A stretch of 64,000 nt of DNA from Pelagicoccus enzymogenes (GCF_014803405.1 NZ_JACYFG010000051.1:620001-684000), one strand, 5' to 3'; counted from the first letter of the stretch, positions 17,136 through 26,361 are shown. Numbers and translations: made by a program. Notes: a model not told the origin generated them from the sequence alone.

Positions 17136-18197
17136 CTAGAGGAAGGCCACGCGGGCGCAGGCAGGGATCTCTAGGCTGCGGGTGTGTGTGAGCTTTCCTG
17201 ATACGGGGTCGATGCGGAAGAGTTCGCAATTGTCGCTGTCCATGTTGGCGGCGATCAGCCAGCGGCCTGTGGGGTCAATGTTGAAGTTGCGGGGCTGCAC
17301 GCCGCGGGTGGGCTCGTGGTCGATGGCGGTGAGCTTGCCAGTGGCAGGATCGACGGAGAAGATGGCGATGCTTTCGTGTCCGCGATTCGACGAGTAGACG
17401 AAACGTCCGTCGGGGGAGACCAGAACTTCGGCGGCCCAGCGAATTTCGTCGTAGTCGGCGGGCAGGGTGTCGATGACTTGGGTTTCGCGGAGGGCGCCGG
17501 TGGAGGAGTCGTAGTCGTAGACGCCGAGAGTGGAAGCCATTTCGTTCAAAACGTAGACGAAGCGGCCGCTCGGGTGGAAGGCGAGGTGGCGCGGTCCGGC
17601 TCCGGGGGCGGTCTTGATGTGGCCGAAGGCGCTGGGGACGAGCTTGTGATTGAGGGTATCATTTTCGTAGACGTGCACGGTGTCGGTGCCCAGGTCGCTC
17701 ACGAGGGCGAAGCGGTTGTCAGGAGAAGTGAATACGGAGTGCGGGTGCGAGCATTCCTGGCGTTTCTCGTTGGGGCCGCTGCCTTCGTATTTTTGGATGT
17801 CGCTGTATTCTCCCAGTCCTCCGTCCTCGCGTACTGGATAGGTGATGGCGTAGCTGGAGTTGTAGTTGGCCCCGAATACGTTGGCTCCGATGCGGTCGAC
17901 CTGCACGTGGCTGGGGGAGACGGTGGGGCAGCTCACGGTATTGATGTGGGAGAGGGCGCCGGTTTCGAGATTGATACGGTAGGCGGCGAGGCCGCCGTTT
18001 TGGCCCTTTTCGGCTTCCTTGACGTTGGCGAGGGTGTAGAGGATTCGTTTGGAGGGGTGCACGCTGAGGAAGGCGCAGTTTTCGGCAGCCGTGGTGCCGA
18101 CGAGTTCCATTTCGCCGCTCTCGAGGTCGAGGCTATAGCAGTAGAGGCCTTTGCTGTGAGCGACGGGTTTGGTGCCAAAATAAACGAAAGTCTTCAT
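17136..18197 (-). CDS. Lactonase-fold seven-bladed beta-propeller protein (Pgl-like)
   Basis: A 353-residue protein of the lactonase/6-phosphogluconolactonase (YbhE-type) propeller family. Blade repeats such as FLSVHPSKRILYTLANV, HLAFHPSGRFVYVLNE, VLVSPDGRFVYSSNRGHESIAIF and FNIDPTGRWLIAANMDSDN are characteristic. GPRHLAFHP and PHSVFTSPD are hallmark segments. In Escherichia coli the enzyme hydrolyses 6-phosphogluconolactone in the pentose phosphate pathway, but many paralogues act on other lactones. No signal peptide, so cytoplasmic. The frame extends 14 codons upstream of the ATG at 18197, but that extension covers a hairpin (18205-18220) and has no family similarity, so MKTFVYFGTKP is taken as the start. 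Confidence 0.8.
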   Translation of the reverse strand: MKTFVYFGTKPVAHSKGLYCYSLDLESGEMELVGTTAAENCAFLSVHPSKRILYTLANVKEAEKGQNGGLAAYRINLETGALSHINTVSCPTVSPSHVQVDRIGANVFGANYNSSYAITYPVREDGGLGEYSDIQKYEGSGPNEKRQECSHPHSVFTSPDNRFALVSDLGTDTVHVYENDTLNHKLVPSAFGHIKTAPGAGPRHLAFHPSGRFVYVLNEMASTLGVYDYDSSTGALRETQVIDTLPADYDEIRWAAEVLVSPDGRFVYSSNRGHESIAIFSVDPATGKLTAIDHEPTRGVQPRNFNIDPTGRWLIAANMDSDNCELFRIDPVSGKLTHTRSLEIPACARVAFL

Positions 18198-18204
18198 GGC
18201 GGGG

Positions 18205-18220
18205 GAGACCAACGGGTCTC
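18205..18220. repeat. Short perfect hairpin upstream of the Pgl-like gene
   Basis: GAGACC-AACG-GGTCTC: a 6-bp stem with a 4-nt loop, 8 bp before the ATG of the Pgl-like gene on the minus strand. It could be a regulatory hairpin covering the ribosome-binding region or another small REP variant. Confidence 0.4.
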
Positions 18221-18331
18221 TGGAAGGAGGGCCACTCAAAAATGAGCGGGCACCGCTATTGGATACTGTTTGGCGTGAGCGGTCTGGGAAAAGGGATTGC
18301 AGGGGTGGGGGAGATTTGCGAGTTGGTGCGC

Positions 18332-19498
18332 ATGAGCAGCTTTTTCTCTCGCCGTCACTTTTTGTCTACTTTGGCTGCCTTGGGGGCTACGCGCTTGTTG
18401 CCGGGGCAACAGGAGTCCGACGCGGCTTTCACCTGCTCTCGAACGATGGAACGAGTGGCGAGCGATAGCTTTTTCAATGGCAGCTTGAGCATCGTTAAGG
18501 ATGGGAACGGCGCGAAGTTGAGCGGAGAGATGATGTACCATGCGATCAAGGGAGAGCCCATCGAGGGGGCCTTGACTTGGAAGCAATGGTCGGAGCAGAC
18601 GGGAGCGGAAATCCCTGAAGAGGTGGAGGATGCTGCGGACTATGAGGCTTGGTTTGAGAAGGAAGTGGTTATCGGAGGGATGATCTTCAAGTTCGAGGGA
18701 GTCGAGGAAAGCGAATGCGTCACGATCGGGAGTGTCTTGGGGAACGCCTCGACTTGCTTCTTGCGGCCGCAGGCGGTGTCGCTGAGTGTGGCGGCTCGCT
18801 ACGTGGCACCCGAGGTGAACCTTGTCCAGACTCGCATGGTGGTGCGGGTGAACAATCAAGGGGTGAAAGCGTTCCCCACCGTGTTGCAAGGATTCCGTTT
18901 CGAAGGGGACGCTTCGCCGCGAATCGGGTATGGCGTCTTGCATGTAGAAGGGCAGGAAAGTTGCGAGTTGCTCAAGGAGCTCGCAGAATATGGCGAGTTT
19001 GAGTTGGTATGGATGGATGAGTTTGGCAACGAGCTCTCGTGCTGTCGCTTTTCCCTGTTTTCATTTAACGAGCGGGTGGAGGAGGCTTCTGAGTTGGCTG
19101 TCGAGTTGTATTCAGATGCTAAGGTCGGAGTGTGCAACTCTGGAGAGGAGCTGGACTGCTACTTGACCACTGCGACGGTGCTCTCGATGGGATTGGCGGA
19201 CGACAGCTGGGAATTGCAGCGCTTGCGGCGTTTTCGCGACGAGGTACTGATGGGCAAAGAAAGCGGCGAGGCCTTGGTGAGGGAATACTATGAAGTCGCT
19301 CCGCGAATCGTATCCGAAATTTCGGCGCGAAAGGACTCTCGCTTGCTTTGGGTTGCTTCGTATTGGCTGGGGATCTTGCCTACGTGCCTCCTTGCGGAGG
19401 CCAGGCTGGATCGGGCAGCAGTGTTTTGGTATCGCAGCATGACTGCTTGTTTGATGCGTTTAGGGAGAAAGGGAAGCTCCTGCCGGAGCTTGATCTAG
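18332..19498 (+). CDS. Tat-type exported protein with C-terminal CFI-box
   Basis: A 388-residue protein. The start ATG at 18332 gives a twin-arginine-like leader, MSSFFSRRHFLSTLAALGA, so export in folded form is likely. The C-terminal third carries a divergent CFI-box motif: CYLTTATVLSMGL (276-288), LRRFRDEVLM (298-307) and REYYEVAPRIV (317-327). This matches the CFIATAAYGS...LRxFRDxxL...YYxxSPxxA pattern of CFI-box proteins, whose role is unknown. The middle (residues 30-260) has no recognisable domain; it has several Cys. A leftward extension to 18242 exists in frame but lacks support. It is followed after 27 bp by the oxoprolinase gene on the same strand, so the two may form an operon. Confidence 0.6.
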   Translation: MSSFFSRRHFLSTLAALGATRLLPGQQESDAAFTCSRTMERVASDSFFNGSLSIVKDGNGAKLSGEMMYHAIKGEPIEGALTWKQWSEQTGAEIPEEVEDAADYEAWFEKEVVIGGMIFKFEGVEESECVTIGSVLGNASTCFLRPQAVSLSVAARYVAPEVNLVQTRMVVRVNNQGVKAFPTVLQGFRFEGDASPRIGYGVLHVEGQESCELLKELAEYGEFELVWMDEFGNELSCCRFSLFSFNERVEEASELAVELYSDAKVGVCNSGEELDCYLTTATVLSMGLADDSWELQRLRRFRDEVLMGKESGEALVREYYEVAPRIVSEISARKDSRLLWVASYWLGILPTCLLAEARLDRAAVFWYRSMTACLMRLGRKGSSCRSLI

Positions 19499-19525
19499 GT
19501 CGTATTGCTAAAGGAGAAGAAGGGG

Positions 19526-22500
19526 ATGTCTTGGAAATTTTGGATCGATACGGGGGGGACCTTTACGGATTGCATCGCCTTGTCGCCAGAAGGCGAAGAG
19601 TTGCGAGTGAAGACTTTGTCGTCTTCGGCTTTGCGGGGTAGCGTAGTGGAGGTAATCGATGGTAATCGTTTACGGGTCAAACTGGCGTATCCGGTTTGTA
19701 AGGATTTTTATGTGGGGTACGGGTTTAGAGTTACGAGTGTTTCGTCACCGTGTTCCTCTAGTGTCGCTTCGCTCGGTGCCGGCAAACGCGCCAATGTAAT
19801 TGCTTGGGATCCTCGAAATTGTGAGATGACTTTGGATACGGATCTGCTGGGAGTCGAGGTTGGGCAGCTGTGCGAATTGCAATCGCCCGAAGAGCCTCCT
19901 GTCCTCGCTGTTCGGATTTTGACGGAAAAACGGCTGGACCAAGCTTTGCCGGAACTCGAAATGCGCTTGGCGACGACGCGCGGGACGAATGCCTTGTTGG
20001 AACTCAAGGGCGCGAAGACTGCGTTCTTGGTGACGGAGGGATTTGGTGACTTGTTGCGGATCGGCAACCAGCAGCGGCCGGATCTTTTTGAAATCGGTAT
20101 CCAGAAAGTGGAGCCGTTGCACAATTGCGTTTTCGAGGTTAGCGGTCGTTTAGCGTCAGACGGCTCTGAGATCGCACGCCTAGACGAAGGGGCGGTGCGA
20201 GGATTTGCTCAGTCTGCGCTGGCGGAGGGAGTGGAGAGTTTCTCAGTTGCTTTGCTGCACAGCTATCGCAACGGGGAACACGAAAAGCGGGTGGCGGAGA
20301 TTTTGCGGCAGGAGGGCGCGAAATACGTGTCGGTTTCGAGCGAACTTTCTCCTTTTGTGAAGTTGCTTCCGCGGGCGGAGACGGCGTTGGTAGACGCCTA
20401 CTTGGCGCCGATCATGGACAGCTATTTGGATGCGGTGGAGAATCGCGTGACAAGCACGCTCACAGGGGCTCCGGCATTGCGGGTGATGACGAGCGCGGGG
20501 GGCTTGGTGAGTCGCAGCAATTATCGTCCAAAGGATAGTCTGTTGAGCGGTCCAGCGGGAGGCGTGGTGGGATCGTCGCTCTCTGGGCTACAAGCGGGCG
20601 AGGGGCGGAGCATCGCTTTCGATATGGGAGGGACGAGCACGGACGTGTCTCGTTTCGATGGTCAATTGGATTATCGCTTTGAGCAAAAGATCGGCGCAGC
20701 CCGCGTCTTTGCCCCGAGCTTGAGGATCGAAACGGTGGCGGCGGGAGGGGGATCAGTCTGTTGGTTTGACGGATCTGCCTTGCGGGTGGGGCCGCAGAGC
20801 GCGGGCGCCAACCCCGGGCCAGCGTGCTACGGAGCGGGCGGTCCCCTCGCGATTACAGATGTCAATTTACTGTTGGGGCGTTTGGATGCTTCGAAGTTTG
20901 GGATTCCGGTATTTCTGGAGAGAGCGGAGGAGAGACTTCTTGAATTGCAACGGTCTATCCTTGAATCGACGGGTGAAGCAATGAGCCGAGAGGCCATACT
21001 GGAGGGCTTGCTTGCGATCGCGAACGAAACGATGGCGGAAGCGATTCGCAAAATTTCGACTGGCGAAGGCTACGATCCGGCAGACTATGTTTTAGTCGCT
21101 TTCGGTGGCGCAGGGGGATTGCATGCCTGCGCTGTTGCGAGTATTCTCGATATGGATACGATCGTTTTCCCTTCGGATGCCGGATTGCTGAGCGCCAAAG
21201 GCTTGCGTCACGCGCAAGTCGAACACTTTGAAGGTCGCCAGGTTTTGCGGAATTTGGGCGAATGCGAAAAGGACTTGGAAGCTTGGATTGGCGAGCTGCG
21301 AGTGAAAGCTGAACGTTGTTTAGCCGAAGACGGCATTGATGCTGCGGAGATCGATTCGAGAGAACCGCGTTTCGAGTTACGGTATCGTGGTCAGGAATCG
21401 ATATTGACTCTGGAGGGCGGTGAATTGAGTGAGCTCAGGGCGCGTTTTGAAGCTGCGTATCGCGAGCAATTCGGTTTCTTGCCGGATGGCTTGGAGATCG
21501 AGTTGGTGGCGGTGCGAGTGGCGGCGGTGAGCGGCGATAGCGGGTTGGGCGAGGAATGCTTCGAAGAATCGCGTGAGAAGCAGGCTCCCACAGAAGCGTA
21601 TATGGTTCGTAGCGATCTAGAGGCGGGACAGACGCTTTCAGGCCCGTTCGTGATTCAGGATCCTTTCAGTACTGTTTACGTGGATACGGGATGGACTGCG
21701 ACTGTCGGGAATCAGGGGACCTTGAAGTTGCGTAGGGTCGAGACCATGGAAAAGGGTCAGTCGCAGGGTGAGGTGGTTGACTTGGAGCTCTTTACGAATC
21801 GTTTTCTATCGATCGTCGACGAGATGGGAGCCTTGTTGGAACGGGCTGCGTTTTCGACCAACGTGAAGGATCGTAAGGACTTTTCTTGCGCCTTGCTGGA
21901 TCCGGACGGTTATCTATTAGCGAACGCGCCCCATATTCCGGTTCACTTGGGGGCCCTAGGAGTCTGTCTGCGCACGGTTTTGCAGCGGATGGAGCTAGAG
22001 CCTGGAGATGTGGTAGTGACGAATCACCCGGCCTACGGGGGATCGCATTTGCCAGATGTGACTTTGTTGGCTCCGGTGTATACAGAATCCGGAGACAAGC
22101 TGTTAGGTTACGTTGCAAATCGGGCGCATCATGCGGAGTTGGGTGGAATCTCCCCCGGGAGCATGCCTCCCAATGCCCAGAACCTAGCCGAGGAGGGGGT
22201 TGTCATTGCTCCTTTAAAGCTCGCTTCAAAAGGTTCTGTCGATTGGAAGCCGCTATTGCGTCTCCTGAAGGAAGGGCCTTATCCGAGTCGTTCTCTAGAT
22301 GAAAACGTGGCGGATCTTTCCGCTCAGTTGGCCTCCATCCGTAGAGGGCAATCTGCCTTGATGCAATTGGCGGAAAAGGAGGGTTGCAGCCGTGTAGGGA
22401 AATACATGTCGCTATTGAAGGAACGCGCTGCGACAGCGTTGAGGCAGGCTTTGTCCGCGACCGATTGCGTTGGCAAGGGGCGGTATCGAGAAAGCTTGGA

Positions 22501-23320
22501 CAATGGAGAGGCGGTCGTGGTGGAAGTTACGACGCAAGGGTCAGGAAAGTGGTTAATCAATTTCAGCGGCACAGCGGGTGTTCAGCCGGACAACTACAAC
22601 GCGACGCCGGCGATAGCTACCAGTGCTGTGATCTACGTGCTGCGTTTGCTTGCGGCTGTGGATGTTCCATTGAACGAAGGGTTCCTAGATGTAGTGGATA
22701 TCAAGATACTCGAAGGAATGCTGAACCCGTCTTTTGATGAGGATCCTAGAAATTGCCCTGCGGTGGTGGCGGGCAACGTTGAGGTGAGCCAACTGGTCGT
22801 TTCTGTATTGTTGAAGGCTTTTGGCTTAGCCGCTTGTAGCCAGTCTACCATGAACAACTTGATTTTCGGAACAGATTCGTTCGGCTACTATGAGACGATA
22901 GCCGGAGGTGAGGGGGCTTCTCCTACCAGAGCAGGAGCGAGTGGCGTGCATACCCATATGACGAATACGGCAATGACCGATTCGGAAATCATGGAAATCC
23001 GTTATCCTGTGCGAGTGGAATCATTCGCTTTGCGTAGCGGATCCGGCGGAAAGGGGATTCATCGCGGTGGCGATGGAGTCACCAAACGTATACGTTTTTT
23101 GGATGCGGTAACGCTTTCGCTGCTGACGCAACGAAGAAGGCAAGCTCCCTTTGGCATGGCAGAAGGCGAGCCGGGTTCTTGCGGAGAGCAAATCTTGATC
23201 GATCCAACGGGCGCTCGAACGATCTTGCCGGGCAACGGTAGTTGGAACTTGAGCGCGGGCAGCGTGTTGGAGATTCGTACTCCCGGAGGCGGCGCTTGGG
23301 GGCGCGGTTCACAACCTTAG
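19526..23320 (+). CDS. ATP-dependent 5-oxoprolinase / N-methylhydantoinase, fused A and B subunits
   Basis: A 1264-residue protein close in size to single-chain eukaryotic 5-oxoprolinases. Residues 1-700 are the HyuA half (FWIDTGGTFTDC at the start; FDMGGTSTDVSRFDG; GAGGGSVCWFDG-like VAAGGGSVCWFDG). Residues 735-1264 are the HyuB half (ERAAFSTNVKDRKDFSCALLD, TNHPAYGGSHLPDVT, GDGVTKRIRFLDAV). It hydrolyses 5-oxoproline to glutamate, or related imides, at the cost of ATP. A good ribosome-binding site AAGGAG (19511-19516) lies 9 bp before the ATG at 19526, which fixes the start. An insertion of about 75 residues separates the LSSSALRG segment from the TTRGTNALLE segment. Two REP-like sequences lie inside the gene at 20440 and 21566, read in frame as ENRVTSTLTG and EESREKQAPTE. 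Confidence 0.88.
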   Translation: MSWKFWIDTGGTFTDCIALSPEGEELRVKTLSSSALRGSVVEVIDGNRLRVKLAYPVCKDFYVGYGFRVTSVSSPCSSSVASLGAGKRANVIAWDPRNCEMTLDTDLLGVEVGQLCELQSPEEPPVLAVRILTEKRLDQALPELEMRLATTRGTNALLELKGAKTAFLVTEGFGDLLRIGNQQRPDLFEIGIQKVEPLHNCVFEVSGRLASDGSEIARLDEGAVRGFAQSALAEGVESFSVALLHSYRNGEHEKRVAEILRQEGAKYVSVSSELSPFVKLLPRAETALVDAYLAPIMDSYLDAVENRVTSTLTGAPALRVMTSAGGLVSRSNYRPKDSLLSGPAGGVVGSSLSGLQAGEGRSIAFDMGGTSTDVSRFDGQLDYRFEQKIGAARVFAPSLRIETVAAGGGSVCWFDGSALRVGPQSAGANPGPACYGAGGPLAITDVNLLLGRLDASKFGIPVFLERAEERLLELQRSILESTGEAMSREAILEGLLAIANETMAEAIRKISTGEGYDPADYVLVAFGGAGGLHACAVASILDMDTIVFPSDAGLLSAKGLRHAQVEHFEGRQVLRNLGECEKDLEAWIGELRVKAERCLAEDGIDAAEIDSREPRFELRYRGQESILTLEGGELSELRARFEAAYREQFGFLPDGLEIELVAVRVAAVSGDSGLGEECFEESREKQAPTEAYMVRSDLEAGQTLSGPFVIQDPFSTVYVDTGWTATVGNQGTLKLRRVETMEKGQSQGEVVDLELFTNRFLSIVDEMGALLERAAFSTNVKDRKDFSCALLDPDGYLLANAPHIPVHLGALGVCLRTVLQRMELEPGDVVVTNHPAYGGSHLPDVTLLAPVYTESGDKLLGYVANRAHHAELGGISPGSMPPNAQNLAEEGVVIAPLKLASKGSVDWKPLLRLLKEGPYPSRSLDENVADLSAQLASIRRGQSALMQLAEKEGCSRVGKYMSLLKERAATALRQALSATDCVGKGRYRESLDNGEAVVVEVTTQGSGKWLINFSGTAGVQPDNYNATPAIATSAVIYVLRLLAAVDVPLNEGFLDVVDIKILEGMLNPSFDEDPRNCPAVVAGNVEVSQLVVSVLLKAFGLAACSQSTMNNLIFGTDSFGYYETIAGGEGASPTRAGASGVHTHMTNTAMTDSEIMEIRYPVRVESFALRSGSGGKGIHRGGDGVTKRIRFLDAVTLSLLTQRRRQAPFGMAEGEPGSCGEQILIDPTGARTILPGNGSWNLSAGSVLEIRTPGGGAWGRGSQP
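20440..20464 (+). repeat. REP-like element, type B, inside the oxoprolinase gene
   Basis: GAATCGCGTGACAAGCACGC followed by TC, identical over 22 bases to the intergenic copy at 15184. It is translated in frame as (E)NRVTSTLT within the HyuA half, between YLDAVE and GAPALRVMTSAGG. Confidence 0.75.
21566..21592 (+). repeat. Degenerate REP-like element, type B, inside the oxoprolinase gene
   Basis: TCGCGTGAGAAGCAGGCTCC followed by CACA. It differs from the type B core at two compensating positions (GAC to GAG, CAC to CAG). It is translated in a different frame from the copy at 20440, as ESREKQAPT, near the end of the HyuA half. Confidence 0.6.
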
Positions 23321-25629
23321 CGTTTGCTGCTGATTTGCCGGTCCGCACGTTCGAGTACCGCCCTGAGGGAGGGAATTGAAATGGGCTTTGAAATATAGTC
23401 GTCCATGCCTTGAGCCAGAAAGCGATCCTTTTGTTCAGTCAGGGCGTAGGCGCTTTGGGCGACGATCCAAACGGGAGAGTCGTTTGCGAGCTGTTTGATT
23501 CGACGGGTGGCCTCGATTCCGTCCATCTTCGGTAGCTTTACGTCCATCAAGACGATGGGATACCGCTTGGCTTGCCAAAGCTCGATCGCTTCTTCCCCGC
23601 TTTCCGCAATGTCGTGCGGGCACTGGAGGTGTTTCAAGATGGCGCTGGTGACGAGCTTGTTGTTGGGTTCGTCTTCGACGAGGAGGATTTTCGAGGGCGC
23701 TGGCTGGGTCGCTGGGGCAACGTCTTGAACCTTGGTCTTTTCTACCGGGGACGGGTGTGGTTTCTCCAATCCAGGAAGGGTGATGTAGAAGCGTGTTCCG
23801 TTAGCGGTATCGCTCTCAAATTCGATCTTCCCATCGAGTAGCTCGATGATGCGTTTTGAGATCGCGAGCCCGAGACCCGACCCCCTTTGGGACTTGCTCA
23901 AGGAATCGCGGCCTTGGCGAAATGGCTCGAACAAAGACTTTTGCTCTGGTTTCGGGATACCTGAGCCAGTATCGGAAATTGAAATACGCAAGGAGCTACC
24001 GATGGAGTCGAGGCTAACCTTTATCGATCCCGACTCGGTGAACTTTATGGCGTTTCCGATTATGTTGAACAGCACTTGCAGCAAGAGTTGCCCATCGGTG
24101 TTTAGGGCGCTGTTTCGCGGAGCGCGGTTGTCCAGCGTATATTCCAGGCCTTTTTTCTTCGCGCTGGATGCCAGGGGGAGTAGGCGCCCGCTGAAGAAAC
24201 TGTCGATATCCAGAGTTTCGCGCTTTGGCTCGAGGCTGCCGCTCTCGATCTTAGCGAGGTCGAGTATGCTGTTGATCAGCTCCAGCAAGTGGGTGGACGA
24301 AGCAAGCATGATATCGACAAGGGGAGCCTTGGCATCGTCATCGGTTTGTAGTTTAAGCAATTCGCAGGGGCCCACGATGGAGTTGAGAGGGGTTCTCAGC
24401 TCGTGGCTCATCATGGCGAGAAATTCGGATTTCGCCTGATTGGCTTTCTCTGCGGCGACTTTGGCTCGCTGCAGTTCCTCTTTTTGTCTTTGGGATTCCG
24501 TGACGTCGTGGACGAGGCTGGCGACTCCGATGATCTTGCCGTGTTGGTCGACGAGGCTTGTGTTGTGCCATTCGCAAATGCGTTTGGAGCCGTCCTTGTG
24601 CAGGTTCTGGTTTATGGACCGTTTGCCGCCTCTATTGGAAACGAGCCGAGCCCAGACCTCCTTCGTCTTTTCTTGGGTTTCTGGGTCGATGATGATGCTA
24701 CCGGGCTGTCCGACTGCCTCCTCTCGGGTGTATCCGAAAATCTGAGTCGCTGCTTGGTTCCATTCGGTAATGCGGAAGTCGAGTCCCCACTCGATGACTC
24801 CGAGTGGCGTTTGTTCGACGTGCAGCCGCATTCTCTGGTTTTGGGCTCGGAGTTCCTCTTCGAACCACTTGCGTTCGGAAATGTCTTGGGCGAGGGCATA
24901 GACGAGGCCCTTTTCCGGTAGGGGGCGGGAGCTCCAATCGAGCCAAACGTAGTGCCCGTCTTTGTGCATGACCCGGTTTTGAAAGGAGTACTGGATTTGC
25001 TTTTCTTCCAGCAAGGTTTCGACGAGTCGTTCCGAACGTTCTCTGTCCTCGGGATGGATAAATTCCACGAGAGGGGTTGAAAGGAGTTCCTCTTTGTCGT
25101 AGCCGAGGGTGGTCTCGAAGGCGGGGTTGACGTCGAGGTAGTAGCCCGTCTGGAGGTCGGCGACGCAGATGAGGCTGATGGTATTCTCGAAGATGGCGCG
25201 GTAGTGAGTTTCCGCTTTGTCGAGGCGGCGTTCGGTGTCCAGGCGCTCCGTGAGCCCGCGGCAGACGGCGATGAAGATCTCTCTCTGGTCGAGTTCCCGA
25301 TAGATCGTGTGCATCTCGACGGGAAAGGTCTCGCCTCGCTTGTTGCGGTGCTCCGTGCGATAGACGGCGGAGCCCTGCTCGCGTAAGCGGTCGATGCGAG
25401 GAATGAGTTCGGCTTTTATGTAAGGGGCTTCGATGTCCCAGGGGCCCATTTTCTGGAATTCGTTTTCGCTGTATCCATAGCGGGCGACTGCTGCTTCGTT
25501 TGAAAGCACGATGCGACGGTTGCTGTGATCGTAGACGAAAACGGGATCGGGAAGACTGTAGAAGGCGGCCTCGTAACCTAGTTTCTCTGTGATCGAGGAA
25601 GGGTTAGGATCGGAATTTGGTCGAGGCAT
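23317..25629 (-). CDS. Hybrid sensor histidine kinase (PAS-PAS-PAS-HisKA-HATPase-REC)
   Basis: A 770-residue soluble hybrid kinase. Three PAS domains lie at about 20-125, 143-255 and 265-380 (FVYDHSNRRIVLSNEAA; FENTISLICVADL; QTPLGVIEWGLDFRITEWN), each followed by a PAC-type strand. The HisKA motif MSHELRTPLNSI has phospho-acceptor His409. The HATPase has N-box NIIGNAIKF and G-box DTGSGIP. The C-terminal receiver has ILLVEDE and phospho-acceptor Asp696 in VLMDVKLPKMDG. No transmembrane segment, so it reads a cytoplasmic signal such as redox state or a ligand. It needs a separate Hpt to pass phosphate on; two free Hpt genes are at 55067 and 58239. It overlaps the convergent oxoprolinase gene by 4 bp at the stops. 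Confidence 0.9.
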   Translation of the reverse strand: MPRPNSDPNPSSITEKLGYEAAFYSLPDPVFVYDHSNRRIVLSNEAAVARYGYSENEFQKMGPWDIEAPYIKAELIPRIDRLREQGSAVYRTEHRNKRGETFPVEMHTIYRELDQREIFIAVCRGLTERLDTERRLDKAETHYRAIFENTISLICVADLQTGYYLDVNPAFETTLGYDKEELLSTPLVEFIHPEDRERSERLVETLLEEKQIQYSFQNRVMHKDGHYVWLDWSSRPLPEKGLVYALAQDISERKWFEEELRAQNQRMRLHVEQTPLGVIEWGLDFRITEWNQAATQIFGYTREEAVGQPGSIIIDPETQEKTKEVWARLVSNRGGKRSINQNLHKDGSKRICEWHNTSLVDQHGKIIGVASLVHDVTESQRQKEELQRAKVAAEKANQAKSEFLAMMSHELRTPLNSIVGPCELLKLQTDDDAKAPLVDIMLASSTHLLELINSILDLAKIESGSLEPKRETLDIDSFFSGRLLPLASSAKKKGLEYTLDNRAPRNSALNTDGQLLLQVLFNIIGNAIKFTESGSIKVSLDSIGSSLRISISDTGSGIPKPEQKSLFEPFRQGRDSLSKSQRGSGLGLAISKRIIELLDGKIEFESDTANGTRFYITLPGLEKPHPSPVEKTKVQDVAPATQPAPSKILLVEDEPNNKLVTSAILKHLQCPHDIAESGEEAIELWQAKRYPIVLMDVKLPKMDGIEATRRIKQLANDSPVWIVAQSAYALTEQKDRFLAQGMDDYISKPISIPSLRAVLERADRQISSKR

Positions 25630-25761
25630 GGGCTCGTCTTGTGTTGAGGAGGGGGTGGGGGAGGTGTTCTGCTCTGTTGGGTACGATGGAACCTACATTG
25701 AATAGCGCGCTATGGCAAACATCAAGAGGCACTCTTTGCTGCGCTTTTCTCTACGTAAAGA

Positions 25762-25800
25762 AGCCCGCTCCGGATTTTTTTGAAAAATCGGAAGCGGGCT
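25762..25800 (-). terminator. Probable terminator after the DoxX gene
   Basis: An 8-bp GC stem (AGCCCGCT/AGCGGGCT) continued by an A/T-rich inner stem (GATTTTT/AAAAATC). The minus-strand exit reads TTCTTTACG, a weak T tract. It lies 43 bp beyond the DoxX stop codon. Confidence 0.6.
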
Positions 25801-25842
25801 GGAATGGGATTTCGTTTTGGCGTCGAACGTGAGTTTATGGAA

Positions 25843-26298
25843 TCAGTCCGCTGACTTGGAGATCGCTTTGTCGACTGAGAGGGCGCCTCCTCCGGATACT
25901 ACGCCGATTAGGGCGAGGCCGATCGTGAGCAGATGGTACTCAAAGCCTTCGCCTGCCTGGTTTCCGTACCAGTTCATGAAAAAGCCGTTTGCGGTGTGGC
26001 CCATGAACATGGCAACTGTCATGGTAATTCCGATACCGAAGGCGGAAATGCGGGTCAGGGCTCCGGCGAAGAGAGCTACGGCGCCCAGCGACTCGGCGAT
26101 GATGACGAGGAACGCAAGTATGGCTGGGATACCCAGGGAATCAGTGAAGTAGCCCATGGTCCCGGAGAAACCGTAGCCACCGAACCAGCCAAGGAGCTTT
26201 TGGGCTCCATGCGGAAAGATGACGATGGCCAAGGTAAGGCGAGCTATGAGAGGAGCGACGCTGTTGGAGGTCGCGAGGATGGATTGTACGTATTTCAT
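25843..26298 (-). CDS. DoxX-family membrane protein
   Basis: A 151-residue integral membrane protein with four predicted helices (for example LIARLTLAIVIFPHGAQKLLGWFGG, and AILAFLVIIAESLGAVALFAGAL). The phrases FPHGAQKLLGWFGGYG and LGIPAILAFLVIIAE are typical of DoxX/YqjF-type proteins, linked in other species to redox balance, thiol stress or respiratory complexes. It follows the pirin gene on the same strand after 117 bp that contain two palindromes. A DoxX-pirin pair next to a LysR regulator is a common bacterial arrangement, usually tied to oxidative or electrophile stress. Physiological partner unknown here. Confidence 0.85.
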   Translation of the reverse strand: MKYVQSILATSNSVAPLIARLTLAIVIFPHGAQKLLGWFGGYGFSGTMGYFTDSLGIPAILAFLVIIAESLGAVALFAGALTRISAFGIGITMTVAMFMGHTANGFFMNWYGNQAGEGFEYHLLTIGLALIGVVSGGGALSVDKAISKSAD

Positions 26299-26361
26299 TT
26301 GGTTTTTTTGTTTAAAAAGTTTGGTGGTTGGAGCGTGGGAGTAGGGTACGTTTTCCCGGGA

